Source of the DNA: Peromyscus leucopus
Lineage: Eukaryota > Chordata > Mammalia > Rodentia > Cricetidae
Assembly: GCF_004664715.2 (NCBI RefSeq)
Contig: NC_051085.1
Coordinates: forward strand, 24,574,551-24,638,550
Reading direction: 5' to 3'
DNA length: 64,000 nucleotides
Of the stretch, positions 11,216 to 21,965 are shown one piece after another. A model generated the notes under the pieces. That model was given only the letters and a program-made list of their open reading frames with translations, was not told the DNA's origin and made no database searches. Both the position numbers and the translations under genes were made by a program. The first letter of the stretch is position 1. Each line of letters starts with the position of its first letter.

Positions 11216-11800
11216 TTTGCTTACTTATATGTACCCTTGATAAGAACTGTGCCAGGGAACACTTAAAATATGGATAGCAAATATCATACAGGTGGGATAA
11301 AGACAGTAAAGCAATTTCACATGGCTCTAGGTGGTCCATGGGTCACCATGAACCATATGGCACAACTTTTTTCCAGGTAATGATTTGAGAACATATCTTG
11401 ATGTGTTCAATTCTAAGCTTAGAAAATGATGTTATGACATTACTGTCTCTATTTGAAGTTACTCATGCACTAGTATTATTATCCATTAAGAGGCCACCAA
11501 TAGGACTTGCACACTGCCTAGTTAATTCACAGAAATTAAAAGAAAAAGGACAAGAAGAAAATGAAAGATAAAGGAAGGAATGGAGGAGGACAGGTGGGAG
11601 AGGTGGGGTTTTTATTTTGGTTTTTATTATATCTGTATTATACCTTACAACATTTGCACTAGATCACAGCCAAAAAGAAAAAACTAAAAGTACTACACTT
11701 AAAACATCTTTCATAGCAAAAGGAATCAGCCTATGGTTCAGGTCAACTTTACAGCCAAGAGTAGAAGTCTACACAAACCACAAAGAATAGAAAAGAGCAG
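11216..11800. other. Unassigned intergenic sequence
   Basis: No gene or repeat is recognised. The sequence is purine-rich around 11530-11600. Confidence 0.45.
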
Positions 11801-12222
11801 TGTAGATGTAACAACCATCTTATTAAATAAGAAACACAGAACCAATGTAAAAGAGAAAGCCGAGAGGTCAGAGCTCAGAGCTAAAATCTCACCCTTCCTC
11901 CTGCGTGCTCCTAGCTTCCCAAAAGAGAGCTATTTCCCTGTGTGTAAGTCGTTTCATAGTCTTTTGTTCTGCCTTCTCATTGGTTGTAAACCCAAACACA
12001 TGACTGCCTCATCACTGTCTGTATGTACAGCCCCCCAGGTCTTAAAGGCATATGTCTCCAATGCTGGCTGTATCCCTGAACACACAGAGATCTATGGGAT
12101 TAAAGGCGTGCACCACCACTGCCACGCTCTTTCTATGGCTCTAATAGCTCTGACCCCCGGGCAACTTTATTTATTAACATACAATTAAAATCACATTTCA
12201 GTACAAATAGAATACCACCACA
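11801..12222 (-). mobile_element. Solo LTR (B1-module type), perfect 6-bp target duplication
   Basis: It is flanked by gagcag at 11795-11800 and 12223-12228. Read on the minus strand it begins TGTGGTGGTATTC, has AATAAAG near the start and a ggggtcagagc block, and ends ACATCTACA. Inside it carries B1-head-like words (minus strand GTGCACGCCTTTAATCCCA). It shares its start and internal layout with the LTRs at 13648 and 28502. Confidence 0.85.
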
Positions 12223-12228
12223 GAGCAG

Positions 12229-12947
12229 CCTGCACTAAGGGCTTCTCACATCACTCCACCTTCAGTTTCTGTCATCTACAGGCACCCCTCACACTGTAGA
12301 AGGGATCTCAGACACAGTGCAGAAACAGAGGCTGCAAAAGTCACAGGGGATGCCAATTATCCAAACATAACCTTCTTTCCCCAGTAACTACATAATGTAA
12401 GATGCAAAATGTTTTGTTTTCTGTCACATCGATAATTTGATTTTTCTGTCACCTCAATAATTTGATTTTATGTGACAGCATCTTCATTCTACAGCAAAGA
12501 CTGATGAATTATCATGGCCTTCTGGTCCACACAAAACCTCTGTGAGATGCTGTTACTTACACACCACTCAGTTCAACAAAATGCCAGAGAGGAAGAGACA
12601 GAGTGAGCAGGAGAGGTGGTGAAGGGAGATGAAGGGAGCCTTGAACGTAGCTTTGTATATCCAAGGGATGGACAAGAATAACAGCCTAGTCTCCCAACCA
12701 AAGCTCCTGCTGGCAAGTGACCTTTATCCCTTTTTATCCCATATTTCTATCTGCCCTTTAATATTAGATGAATCTTTTTGATACTTCACACTCTCTGATT
12801 GACAACTCTAGATTTTCAGGCATAGCCTTAGATGGCAATACGTCTTCTTCCCCGGTGATTCTGCAGTTTAGGAAATAAACAGGATAAGGCAATTTAAAAC
12901 ATATGACTATTGTGAGAAAAGAATGGAAATTTGGAAGAGATCTCCTA
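12229..12947. other. Unassigned sequence with a 25-bp tandem duplication
   Basis: No gene is recognised. The only structure noticed is the duplication at 12421-12470. Confidence 0.45.
12421..12470 (+). repeat. Two tandem 25-bp units followed by an inverted octamer
   Basis: The units at 12421-12445 and 12446-12470 both read ctgtcac.tc.ataatttga and then T-rich, with three differences. Directly after them tgtgacag (12471-12478) is the inverse of ctgtcaca, so the start of unit 1 can pair with it. Confidence 0.8.
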
Positions 12948-13512
12948 TGTTTTGGTTGTTGTCAGCTTAATACAAATCTAGACATATCTAGGAAGAAGAG
13001 ATCTCAATTGAAGGAGCATCACCCATAAGATTATTCTGTGTAAAAGCCTTTGAGGGCCAGGTGGTGGTGATGTATACCTTCAATCCCAGCACTTGGGAGG
13101 CAGAGGCAGACAGATTTCTGTGAGTTCAAGGCCAGCCTGGGCCAGAGGGAGTTCCAGGAAAGGAGCAAAAAGCTACATAAAGAAACCTTGTCTCGGGGGA
13201 AAAAAAAAAAAAAAACTTTGAGGAATTTTTCCTGATGGATGGGAATGGCCTATCCAACTCTGAGTTGTGTCATCTCTGGGCAGGTGGTCCCAGGGTGTGT
13301 AAGAAAGAAAACTAAATAACCCATGGAGAAGCATCACTTCTCCTTGACCTCTTCTTCAGTTCCTGCCTCCAGGATCCTGCCTTGAGTTTCTGTCCTAACT
13401 TCCCTCAGTGATGGAGTGTAAACTAAGAGTTGTAAGATAGAAATAAACCCTTTACCTCCCACGTTGCTTTTGTACATGCCCTTTATCACATCAACAGAAA
13501 CCCTAACTAGGG
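12948..13512 (+). mobile_element. MaLR-like LTR repeat interrupted by a B1
   Basis: The blocks gatctcaattgaaggagcat, 'gggcaggtggtcccagggtg', ttcctgcctccaggatcctg, 'aataaaccctttacctccca' and a terminal 'aaaccctaacta' match a very common rodent LTR-like repeat. The B1 at 13056-13215 splits it. The family name is not assigned. Confidence 0.65.
13056..13215 (+). mobile_element. B1 SINE inside an older LTR repeat
   Basis: It begins gccaggtggtggtgatgtat, has the 'gagttccaggaaaggagcaa' tail and ends in about 17 A. It is flanked by ctttgagg (13048-13055 and 13216-13223), a short target duplication. Confidence 0.88.
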
Positions 13513-13647
13513 TGCCTTTCTTACTCACCCACTGGTGAAGCCACATGTGTCCATGGCATGGTTCTATGAAGGATATGAAGATACACAAGATTCCCCATCC
13601 AAAGGGTCAATTGTGCACTTATTGTCATGGATTCAACTATGGTAGTC

Positions 13648-14164
13648 TGTGGTGGTATTGTGTTCCCCAAAATATTGTGCACCCTAATAAACTTATCTGG
13701 GGTCAGAGAGAAACAGCCACTAGATGCAAAGGCTAGAAAATGGTGGCACACACACCTTTAATCCTAGCTTTCCAGAGACAGAAATCCCTCTGGATCTCTG
13801 TGAGTTCAAAGCCACGTTGGAAATGGCCAGGCATGGTGACACACACCTTTAATCCCAGAAAGCGAGTCTTTAATCCCAGGGAGTGGTGGTAGAAAGCAGA
13901 AAGGTATACAAGGTGTGAGGACCAGAAACTAGAAGCATTTGGCTGGTTAAGCATTCAGGCTTCTAGCAGCACAGTTCAGCTGAGAGCCATTCGGATATGA
14001 GGATTCAAAGGCTTCCAGTTTGAAGAAACAAGACCAGCTGGGAAGTTGGCCAGGTGAGGTTAGCTGTGGCTTGTTCTGTCTCTCTGACCATCCAGCATTT
14101 CACCCCAATAACTGGCCCCCCGGGTTTGATTTTATTAATTAGACTCTTTAAGATTCCTGCTACA
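13648..14164 (+). mobile_element. Solo LTR (B1-module type) with 6-bp target duplication
   Basis: It begins TGTGGTGGTATTG and ends CTGCTACA. The flanks are gtagtc (13642-13647) and gcagtc (14165-14170), one mismatch. It carries AATAAAC at about 13688, tctggggtcagaga, then two B1-head-like segments (cacacacctttaatcc) and a B-box-like tgagttcaaagcc. It resembles the minus-strand LTRs at 11801 and 28502. Confidence 0.85.
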
Positions 14165-14282
14165 GCAGTCATCAAGTGAAGGGTTCCCAAAGTATGAGAA
14201 ATGAAATGGATTCCACATAAAGGAGTGCAAAGAGCTAAAATAGAAGATGGATACTCAGAGTTGGAAAAAAAAAGTTAAAGAG

Positions 14283-14660
14283 CAAATAATATTTTTAGAT
14301 TTTATTTATTCTTTGATAATATCATACATATATACAAGGTATCTTGATCATATCTAGCCCAAATATCCCCTTCCACTTTACCCAGACCCAACCAATTCTT
14401 CCCGCTTACACTTCCATGTCTTCCTTTTCCTCCTTGTCTTCTGTTTCTGCAGTGTTTGTTTTTGTTTTATTACCCACTGATTTCTGTTAGTGCTACCTGC
14501 ATATGCATGGGTGTGGGACTATCCATCCACACAGCATGGACAACCTACTGGAAGCCAAGACCCAAAAGAAAATGACCCTCCTCCCCCAGAAACTATCATT
14601 TACCATTAGCTCTTCAGCTGAAACTGGACCCCTTGTTGAGAACTTGGCAACTTTGTGATA
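14283..14660 (-). mobile_element. L1 3' UTR fragment, antisense
   Basis: The plus strand reads ctttgataatatcatacata, 'cccttccactttacccagac', gcatgggtgtgggactatcc and 'ctcttcagctgaaactggac', a conserved rodent L1 (Lx-type) 3' UTR in reverse. A similar antisense segment lies at 55028-56340. Confidence 0.55.
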
Positions 14661-16683
14661 TGGAAGTAAGATGGCACTGGTTAAATAAAAAAAAATATTG
14701 GTTACCCCTGACCTCCAAGGGCTACAGAAGACTGGCTAAATGAGCATGCTATAGAAATCTCCAAAAGCATTCACTCAAAATCAGCTTTGAGTAGACATCA
14801 GCCGATGATCAACACAGAACACTTAATCTACGTTAGTTCTTAGAGAATAAGGTTGGAAAAATACCAAATGATGGTATTTTCTCCCTCAGTTTCTAAAGAG
14901 GAAATTTACTGAGACGATGTCCTCATAAAAGTTTCACTGAAGCTTGAGTAACTGCAGTCTGTGAGTTCACTAAAATAAACTTCATTTATAATTGAATGCA
15001 TTTTGAAAAATCAGTGTTATGTCAGAAGCATTCTTTTTCCTGTTTCTCAGTAAATCAGTAAATCTCATATCTACTATGGCCCATCCACGTTGTATAGCAT
15101 GCCCAGTGTAAAGTTCAGACCACTTTGTCCCTCCCTATACTTAAGGAGCTTGAACTTTCTGTTGGAGTGTGAAACATCTAAGTTGTTTTCTTAGTTGTGG
15201 TACAGGCAAGGTGTGATAATGACAAGAGGAAAAAGCACTGACGTCAGGTGAAACTTCAGGAAGCAGACATTATTCCTGTAGCATGGAGGAGGGACCACAT
15301 TTATTATGTTCATGGAATAATATGTCTGAGCTGGGCCTTGAGGGCTACACATGATTTCTACGGCTGTGCACAGGAGCTGATGCCATACCAAGTGAAATTA
15401 ATAATGCAATAAAAAGAACAAATGTTGAAATCTTCTTCTCTAGAAATTATATCATAAAATTTAGGCCAGAGACCTAATTCAGCCTTCCATTTATCAGAAT
15501 GGAAGACGTGAATTTCAACAAGGTTAAGAGTTTTTCCAAATTCATCATTCCAGTTTGAGAGGACTGAGTTTTTCCCTCTCTAGTATGTGCTCGCTTCATC
15601 TGCAACCTGTCCATCACTCTTTGGTCATTCAGGCCAAAGTATATACTGGTCCACAAGATGATCCCAGCAGTCTGAGACAGGGGGGCAGTGTACATTCTCT
15701 GTGAGATGATAATTGATTCACACAGGAATTTGCCTCTCCCTTGGCCTCATCAGCTCCAGACTCTGAGCAAGTCCTGGCCTCGGTCTTTATTAACTGAGAG
15801 TCAAAGCAGATTGTCGTCAAGGAAAGGAATTTATGAGAAGAGCCAACAGTACTCGAAATGCCTCAAACATTACTTTCTTAGATTTGACTCCCTCTAGAGT
15901 ATGTTGAAGGAAAAGACTTCTCCAGTAAAATCTTTTTTCAGTACACGTTAAACATGGAAAGTTCAAGTGCTAAAACAAACCCTCCTCCAAACAAAAATAA
16001 TTTCAATAGAAGCAAAGACGAAGTAACTCAGTCTTTCTTAATGGATAGCGCTCAAGTGATTTAAATCATTGTCTCATTCACATACTGGTGCCAGCACCAG
16101 AGATCTCTGGAGTCAGGTCATTAATGACTGCCTGTGTGATTTAAAGTCTTAAAATTCCAAATTCACAATAATAGCTTTAGCATGAGACTGCTAGTTTCTG
16201 TTATCAGCTGATATTTAATAAATTCTCTCAAATCAGATAAACCTATCATCAAGAAGGATTTATTTCTCCAATTTGAAATGCACTAACCCAGTTCTATGAG
16301 ATTAAACTTCTCGTATCTGGAAGGCACATATATTCACTTGTAAGTGTATAAATGTCAAGTATTTCTTTATGGCAAGTATGCATGTATTAGTTCTATATTG
16401 TAAAAGAATACAACAGGGGTGTGCTCAATTCTCACAAACTTTTAACACTGGAATGTGTTTAAAAGAGTTCTTTCGTGTGCTTTGCATGTTAAATCTCAGT
16501 ATATTTGTCAAATGTGAAAATTTTTTCAGTGACCCTAAATTACATGTACTATACATCATTTGTGTTTTAAAATCCCTAACAGGACTCCAAGGATAGTTAG
16601 TCAAGTTTACCAAATTATTTTTGCTTTCCCATCACATTTGGGAGCCTATAAATAAATAAATATGTATGTACTATGAACAATAT
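14661..16683. other. Unassigned intergenic sequence
   Basis: No gene or repeat is recognised over about 2 kb. Open frames around 15191-15897 have no family resemblance. Confidence 0.5.

Positions 16684-16740
<57 letters not shown>
16684..16740 (+). repeat. (TA)n(TG)n microsatellite
   Basis: About six TA units pass into about 21 TG units without interruption. Confidence 0.95.
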
Positions 16741-16741
<1 letters not shown>

Positions 16742-19064
16742 GTGAGTCATTTTGAAGAAACTTATTAACATACAATAGTAGACCTTATTACAACTACAGA
16801 CAAGTGCAGACAACCGAAAAATTCATTTACATAAAAAAATTTGTAAATAATAAGAGACAAGAAACCATAAAATCTAGTGTGAATAATAACAGCCATCTGA
16901 ATTTATTCAAGAATTCTTTTACTCTTTAAAAAAAACCACATTTTACTTTTGGCAAAAATTACACCTTATGTCATTCTTCCACAGTAATGTCCTTCCAGCA
17001 AAGGAAGCTCCAGTAGTCTTTGGGTTCCTCAGCTATTAGTTGATAAGTAAAGTACTTTGACTTGTCTACTAATATTAATAATTAACCTGATTGATTAATA
17101 TACATTAAAAGAATAGAGCAAAGTCATGCTGGTGGGAAACTGTAACAGACTGGCTATTTGTTTGGACACTGGGGTGGATTACGAGTTCACTTTGACTCCC
17201 CTGAATACTGAAGACAGATAACTACGCACCTTCGAAAGAACTGAGGGAGAAGAAAAAAACCCAGTTTCTCACAACTTGCAAAATGTAGTGACTAATCTTT
17301 GTAATATTGTATTACACAGTCTTGTGATGTCTCCTGATAGCAATAGACCAGCTCCCATTCCACAGAGTGGACTCACTTGACTCTCTGTTTATTTAACTGA
17401 CACTTGTTTGAAAGCCTGGGTGCTTCTTATCCCTTTGAGTCACACACTTGAGTCTGGGAGCCTCTGCTCTGGCACTTTTAGCACCTCATTAATTACTAAC
17501 TGTAGCAAAGTCCTGCTGTTTTGCAACTCGACTGCCTTTGTTGGGAAATCACAAGCCCTTGCTAGAATGAGAAAGCAGAACAAGAGTTATCAGCCAAATG
17601 CTCAGTTTGGCTGCTTCTTACAAAGGCTAATTATCTTAAAGTCTTGTAGTTTCTCTAGATAGTCAAGCTAGATAAGCTCATTCATTGGAACTTGAGAGTT
17701 CCTTTAAGTTAAGCACCAGGGGAATCCAGGGAGCACTGTTGTTGTTTTTCCTGGAAGGAGTTAAATAGCCATCAAAGCTATACCTAAGAATTGGGGATGA
17801 AACAGAAAAGAGGCCCTCCTTCCCACAGGCAAGGTGGTCAAGGAGAGCTCAGAGACCATCCATAGGCAATTGAAGCACTCAAGACCCCCTCAGCAGTTCC
17901 TGCTCAGGCCTTTCATTTGACGCTCAATCTGTGCCCTCACTTTCTGTTTACTGGTTGCACATGCAAGCCCTGACCTCCTCTTCACAGAAAATAAATCAGT
18001 AAATAAACCCGCCAGAGGATCCGCTCTGTGGTGTCCTCTATCTGTAACACCTTGCCATGTGGTCCACAAACTTTTGCATGGAGATACTTGAGATAGGTGG
18101 TGTTTCTCCTGCAATGAAATCATCATAAAAATAATTCTATTCATCCATGTTTGGTCTTGAACAAATTCCTGAGTGAAAACAAAATTTTACCAAGAATGAG
18201 CCATAAAGCTAACGGGGTCTTCTGTGACGGGGGTAGCTATATTGAACAAACACAGTAATTATACTCCCTAGTACTCTTAGAAATGTGTTGCCTTTGTGCC
18301 ATGTAAAGAAACTGTATATTCTCGGAGTGGCTAGTTCTTGTTCTGACAATCACATAAAAATGAAATAAACCTAAAGGTGAGCATTCCATGGTCTGACAAA
18401 TTGCTTCTCTCTCCCTTCATATTGAATCACAAGACTTAGCTAACCATTCTGTTAAGACTATTCTACCTTATGGCCTGTTATCATGTTTGAAAGGCACTCT
18501 TCCAGCAACTTTTTTCCAAACAAGGAGAGCCCCCGAGGATTCTTAGCTTCCCTGGGTAGCTCAGGGGTTCTTGATAATGAGCCGGTGACTTAGCTGATTG
18601 GAGTCCCACCCCTTCAGATGCCACTGCTTATCAGATATTTTAGAATCTTTATCTCATCTCACATTCTCTACTTTGCATATTTTCCTCTTCACCTTTTGTC
18701 TTCTGATGAAGGTTGTGAGGACATGCCCCTCCTCAATGTCACCAGATCTAAACAATCTGAGATGCAGGCTAAACATACTGACATCAGCTTTCTGTGCAAA
18801 TTCAGACTAAGGATTCAGTGGTCCCAGCAACATAGACAGATTTTTTTTTTTTCATTTAACAAAGGGTTTAAGTGACTCTTGCCTTTAGGTTCATTTGAAC
18901 ATGAGTAGAGCATGTGTCCCTATAGCTGGGACACACTACAATCTCCGGAGGAGTGTTTAAATCATACAGACACCTATTCACCATTCCCCAGCTGATTCAA
19001 TTGTGTTGAAATAGAGCTCATTCTTGGTGCTTTCCCATGCTCTTGGGTGGTTATGTGTCAGGAC
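16741..19064. other. Unassigned intergenic sequence
   Basis: No gene is recognised. A second weak MER5-like stretch may exist at 18935-19005 (cagctgattcaattg) but is too decayed to call. Confidence 0.45.
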
Positions 19065-19212
19065 ACCAATTCTTTAACAAGTCTCCTACAAACCCTGGGG
19101 AAAGGACTGAAATGGCTGATTAGATTATAATTTAGTAGGGCCAAAGTAGAGCCTGAGAGTCCATGGTTCTAACAAGTTTCCAGTTGTTATTGGTCCTGCT
19201 GGTCTTTGGACC
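19065..19212 (+). mobile_element. MER5-type hAT fragment
   Basis: The order ggctgattagattataattt, 'agggccaaagtagagcctga', ttctaacaagtttccag and 'ctgctggtctttggacca' follows the right half of the ancient MER5A element as I remember it. The terminal repeat is decayed. It is a pre-rodent fossil. Confidence 0.55.
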
Positions 19213-19294
19213 ATCTATAAAACCTATTGAACAGAGTGCTTGAGAATTGAGCCAGAACTCAAGGTACTGTCTCCTTCACCCTCCATCCTTTCTA

Positions 19295-19295
<1 letters not shown>

Positions 19296-19348
<53 letters not shown>

Positions 19349-19367
19349 TGTGCGCGCATGCGCGCAT
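19296..19367 (+). repeat. (CA)n with CG-rich end, alternating purine-pyrimidine
   Basis: Seventy-two bases alternate perfectly: (AC)n to about 19344, then cgcatgtgcgcgcatgcgcg and cat. The CG/TG-rich right end gives strong Z-DNA potential and contains the palindrome gcgcatgcgc. Confidence 0.95.
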
Positions 19368-20721
19368 CCTAAGATGCTCAGCACAGAAGAGAAGATAAAA
19401 AACAAAAAACAACCTGCAAATCTACCAAGTAGGTAAATGAATGTCATTACAATGACATGCCATAGGTCCTCATGCATGGCCTGGAATAGGTGCTCTCCAA
19501 AACTGAAGAACTTTCTTAAGGATCTGATACAGACAGTGGCTCTTCAGTTGATTTTGGAGGAGACAGGAAGGATTGCTGTGTAAGTCTTCTCTTGAAAAGT
19601 AGTGCATTCAACATCTGAACTGCTCTTTTCCAAAATGGCCATCAGATTTAGACTTCATTTGGTTCATAATCATTTAATATTCAAGACTTCCAAGATGAGC
19701 ACCTTAATCCTTAATTACATTGACTTAATTCTGCTCATTTTTCTATAAGTTGAAGAGCACCCTTTTTTTAGTCCTAAAAGAGTTAATATAGAATAATGTC
19801 TTTATTAAAACATTTCTAAAGTCTTCTTCATAAGTAAGTTATAAGCTCCCAGAAACCTATGTTCTTTCTTTCTTTGGTATCATTCTCAGTACTAATATTG
19901 TATGATTACTCTCTGCTTAGTAAGCTCTCAGCTTGCTCACTGGTGGGCAGTATAGAAGCAGAATCCAAGTGGGTTTTATTCAACCCAGTAATTTAAAAAT
20001 AAATGAATAAATTTAGCAATGCAAAAATAAATAATACATAAACACAATGCCTTATTTTTTGAGGAAGTTATTTTTTTCATTAAGTTCAGCTGAAAAATAA
20101 AAACAGAATCTGTTTGTAAAGCAAATTCATATGGATTTTCTTAGTTATAAAAACAAACACAGCCTATAGTTACTAAGCTGCATGCAAAAAAATACCGTCT
20201 TCTCTCAATTATATCCAGAAGTCACCTGATCAGAGTCTTTACAAATCAAGAGGGTATGAAAGCCAGTAAAAAAAAAAAAAAAAATTATTAAAGAGAACTA
20301 CAATTAAAGTGTTGGCCTCAAGAAAACTGACAAAGTCCTAAATGTTTTAGAGTATATGGAGAGATCTAATTTTGAAAGGATAATGGGAACCAAGGGAAAT
20401 GTCAAAATAGCCCTGTAGCATAGAAAGGTCAGAGTAATGGAAGTGGACAGACGAATTGCTTGAGGAGTGAACTCTCAGACCCCAGAGATACAGTACAAGG
20501 ATGTACACTTCCGAAGCAGAAGAGCAGCGGCACACTGGATGTCTAAAGGAACAGCATGCACAGCCCGGGTGTGATGAGCAGCATTCTAGCTGCAGAGACT
20601 TAACCTTGCCAGGAGTGTGTCAAGAGAATCACGTAATCTTTCAGGGATCAGTGCCCATATGCAAGATAATATGATAGCTGTTAGATGACTACATAGTCTC
20701 CTCCAATACATTCAGTTCTCA
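19368..20721. other. Unassigned intergenic sequence
   Basis: No gene is recognised. It is AT-rich with a 16-base A run at about 20269-20284, which follows no SINE body I can see. Confidence 0.45.
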
Positions 20722-20825
20722 ACGGTCTCACTATGCAATCCCAACTGTCCTGGAACTTGCTCTGTAGACCAGGCTGACCTCAAACTCATAGACCCCCAAG
20801 TGCTGACTCACCACCACACCTGGCT
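20722..20825 (-). mobile_element. B1 SINE, antisense, partial
   Basis: The plus strand reads gctctgtagaccaggctgac, 'ctcaaactcatagaccccca' and accaccacacctggctc, the reverse complement of a B1. The A tail side is decayed. Confidence 0.85.
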
Positions 20826-21142
20826 CCTTTTGAAATTCCAGCTCACCAGAGAAGCCTTGTGCTGGCATGATTTGCCATTCAGGGGAAATCAACTTTGCTT
20901 TATTTTGGAAACTTTCTAAAGAAGAATCAAAATTCTCTCACCACAAACTCATTAAAAGCACCACGCACTTTGGTCTCTCAAGTGTTCCCTCTGGTTCAGA
21001 CTGCAAGCGTGTTTCCTGTTGTCCTCCAGTTCTTATGAATTAGCAGGAGCCCCACACAGAGCCCCCATATAAAAGGTTAGAAAGCTCTGCAGACTTGGTA
21101 ATAAAGAATCCTGAGATTGTATCAGCAATATAGCATTCAAAG

Positions 21143-21371
21143 CAATGGTTCCCAATCTTTCTAATGCTGCCTGTGACCCTTTCATCCAGTTCCTGGTGTT
21201 ATGGTGACACCCAACCATAAAATTATTTCCATATCTACTTCACAACTTTAATTTTGCTACTGTTATGAATCATAATGTAAATATCTGTGTTGTCCGATGG
21301 TCTTATGTGACCCTTGTGAAAGGGTTGTTCATCTCTCAAAGGGTTTGTGGGTTACGGATTGAGAACCACTG
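21143..21371 (+). mobile_element. URR1-like hAT element, complete, with 8-bp target duplication
   Basis: The ends are caatggttcccaa and ttgagaaccactg, an imperfect terminal inverted repeat. The flanks are attcaaag (21135-21142) and atccaaag (21372-21379), an 8-bp hAT-type duplication with one mismatch. The interior has ccataaaattatttcc and 'ctactgttatgaatcataat'. It is non-autonomous with no transposase. Confidence 0.9.
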
Positions 21372-21811
21372 ATCCAAAGAAAGGGGGTGTACACCAGACT
21401 GAAATACTTGCCAAGTGGGAAAGACTATACTAATTTCTCTCTCCAGGACTCTTCATGTTCTCTGAAGCACATGCATCTCAACTTAATTTGCCCCTTGCTT
21501 TGTTCCCTGGGGATCACACAGACTTTAAGAGGTGGGACCTACTGGGAGATCCTTAGATCACCAGGAGCTGTCCTTGGGGACCTCTAAGCTCTCTAAACAG
21601 TAACAAGAAGTTGTTAGAAGACCAAACCTAGTCCCTGAGTCCTTCTCACAGCAAGAATCTCTGTCCCTTTGGCATGGCATACTCCTGCCATGCGTCAAGC
21701 TGATGCTGTGAGTTGTATAAACCTCTGGTCTTTTACAAAGTTAGCCTATTTCCAGTATTTCATTATAGTGATGAAAACAGCAAGACTACATAAAGTAATT
21801 ATTTAATGATA

Positions 21812-21965
21812 GACAGGCTAGCTGTGACAGCACAAATCTATACTCTTGGAGTTTAGTGAGAGTGAAAAAGTGGCAGGAGAATCAGGAGTTCATGGCTAGC
21901 CTTGGCTATCGGGGATTTCATGAATAGCCTTGGTTATAGGCAATGCTATCTTAAAACAGCAAGAA
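21812..21965 (+). mobile_element. Old B1-type SINE, sense
   Basis: The blocks gacaggctagctgtgacagc, 'aggagaatcaggagttcatg' and gctagccttggctat follow the B1 layout with heavy divergence. It is probably an early B1 form. Confidence 0.6.

Noticed and set aside
11733..12188. 151-codon plus-strand frame
   Set aside because: It overlaps almost entirely the antisense strand of the solo LTR at 11801-12222.
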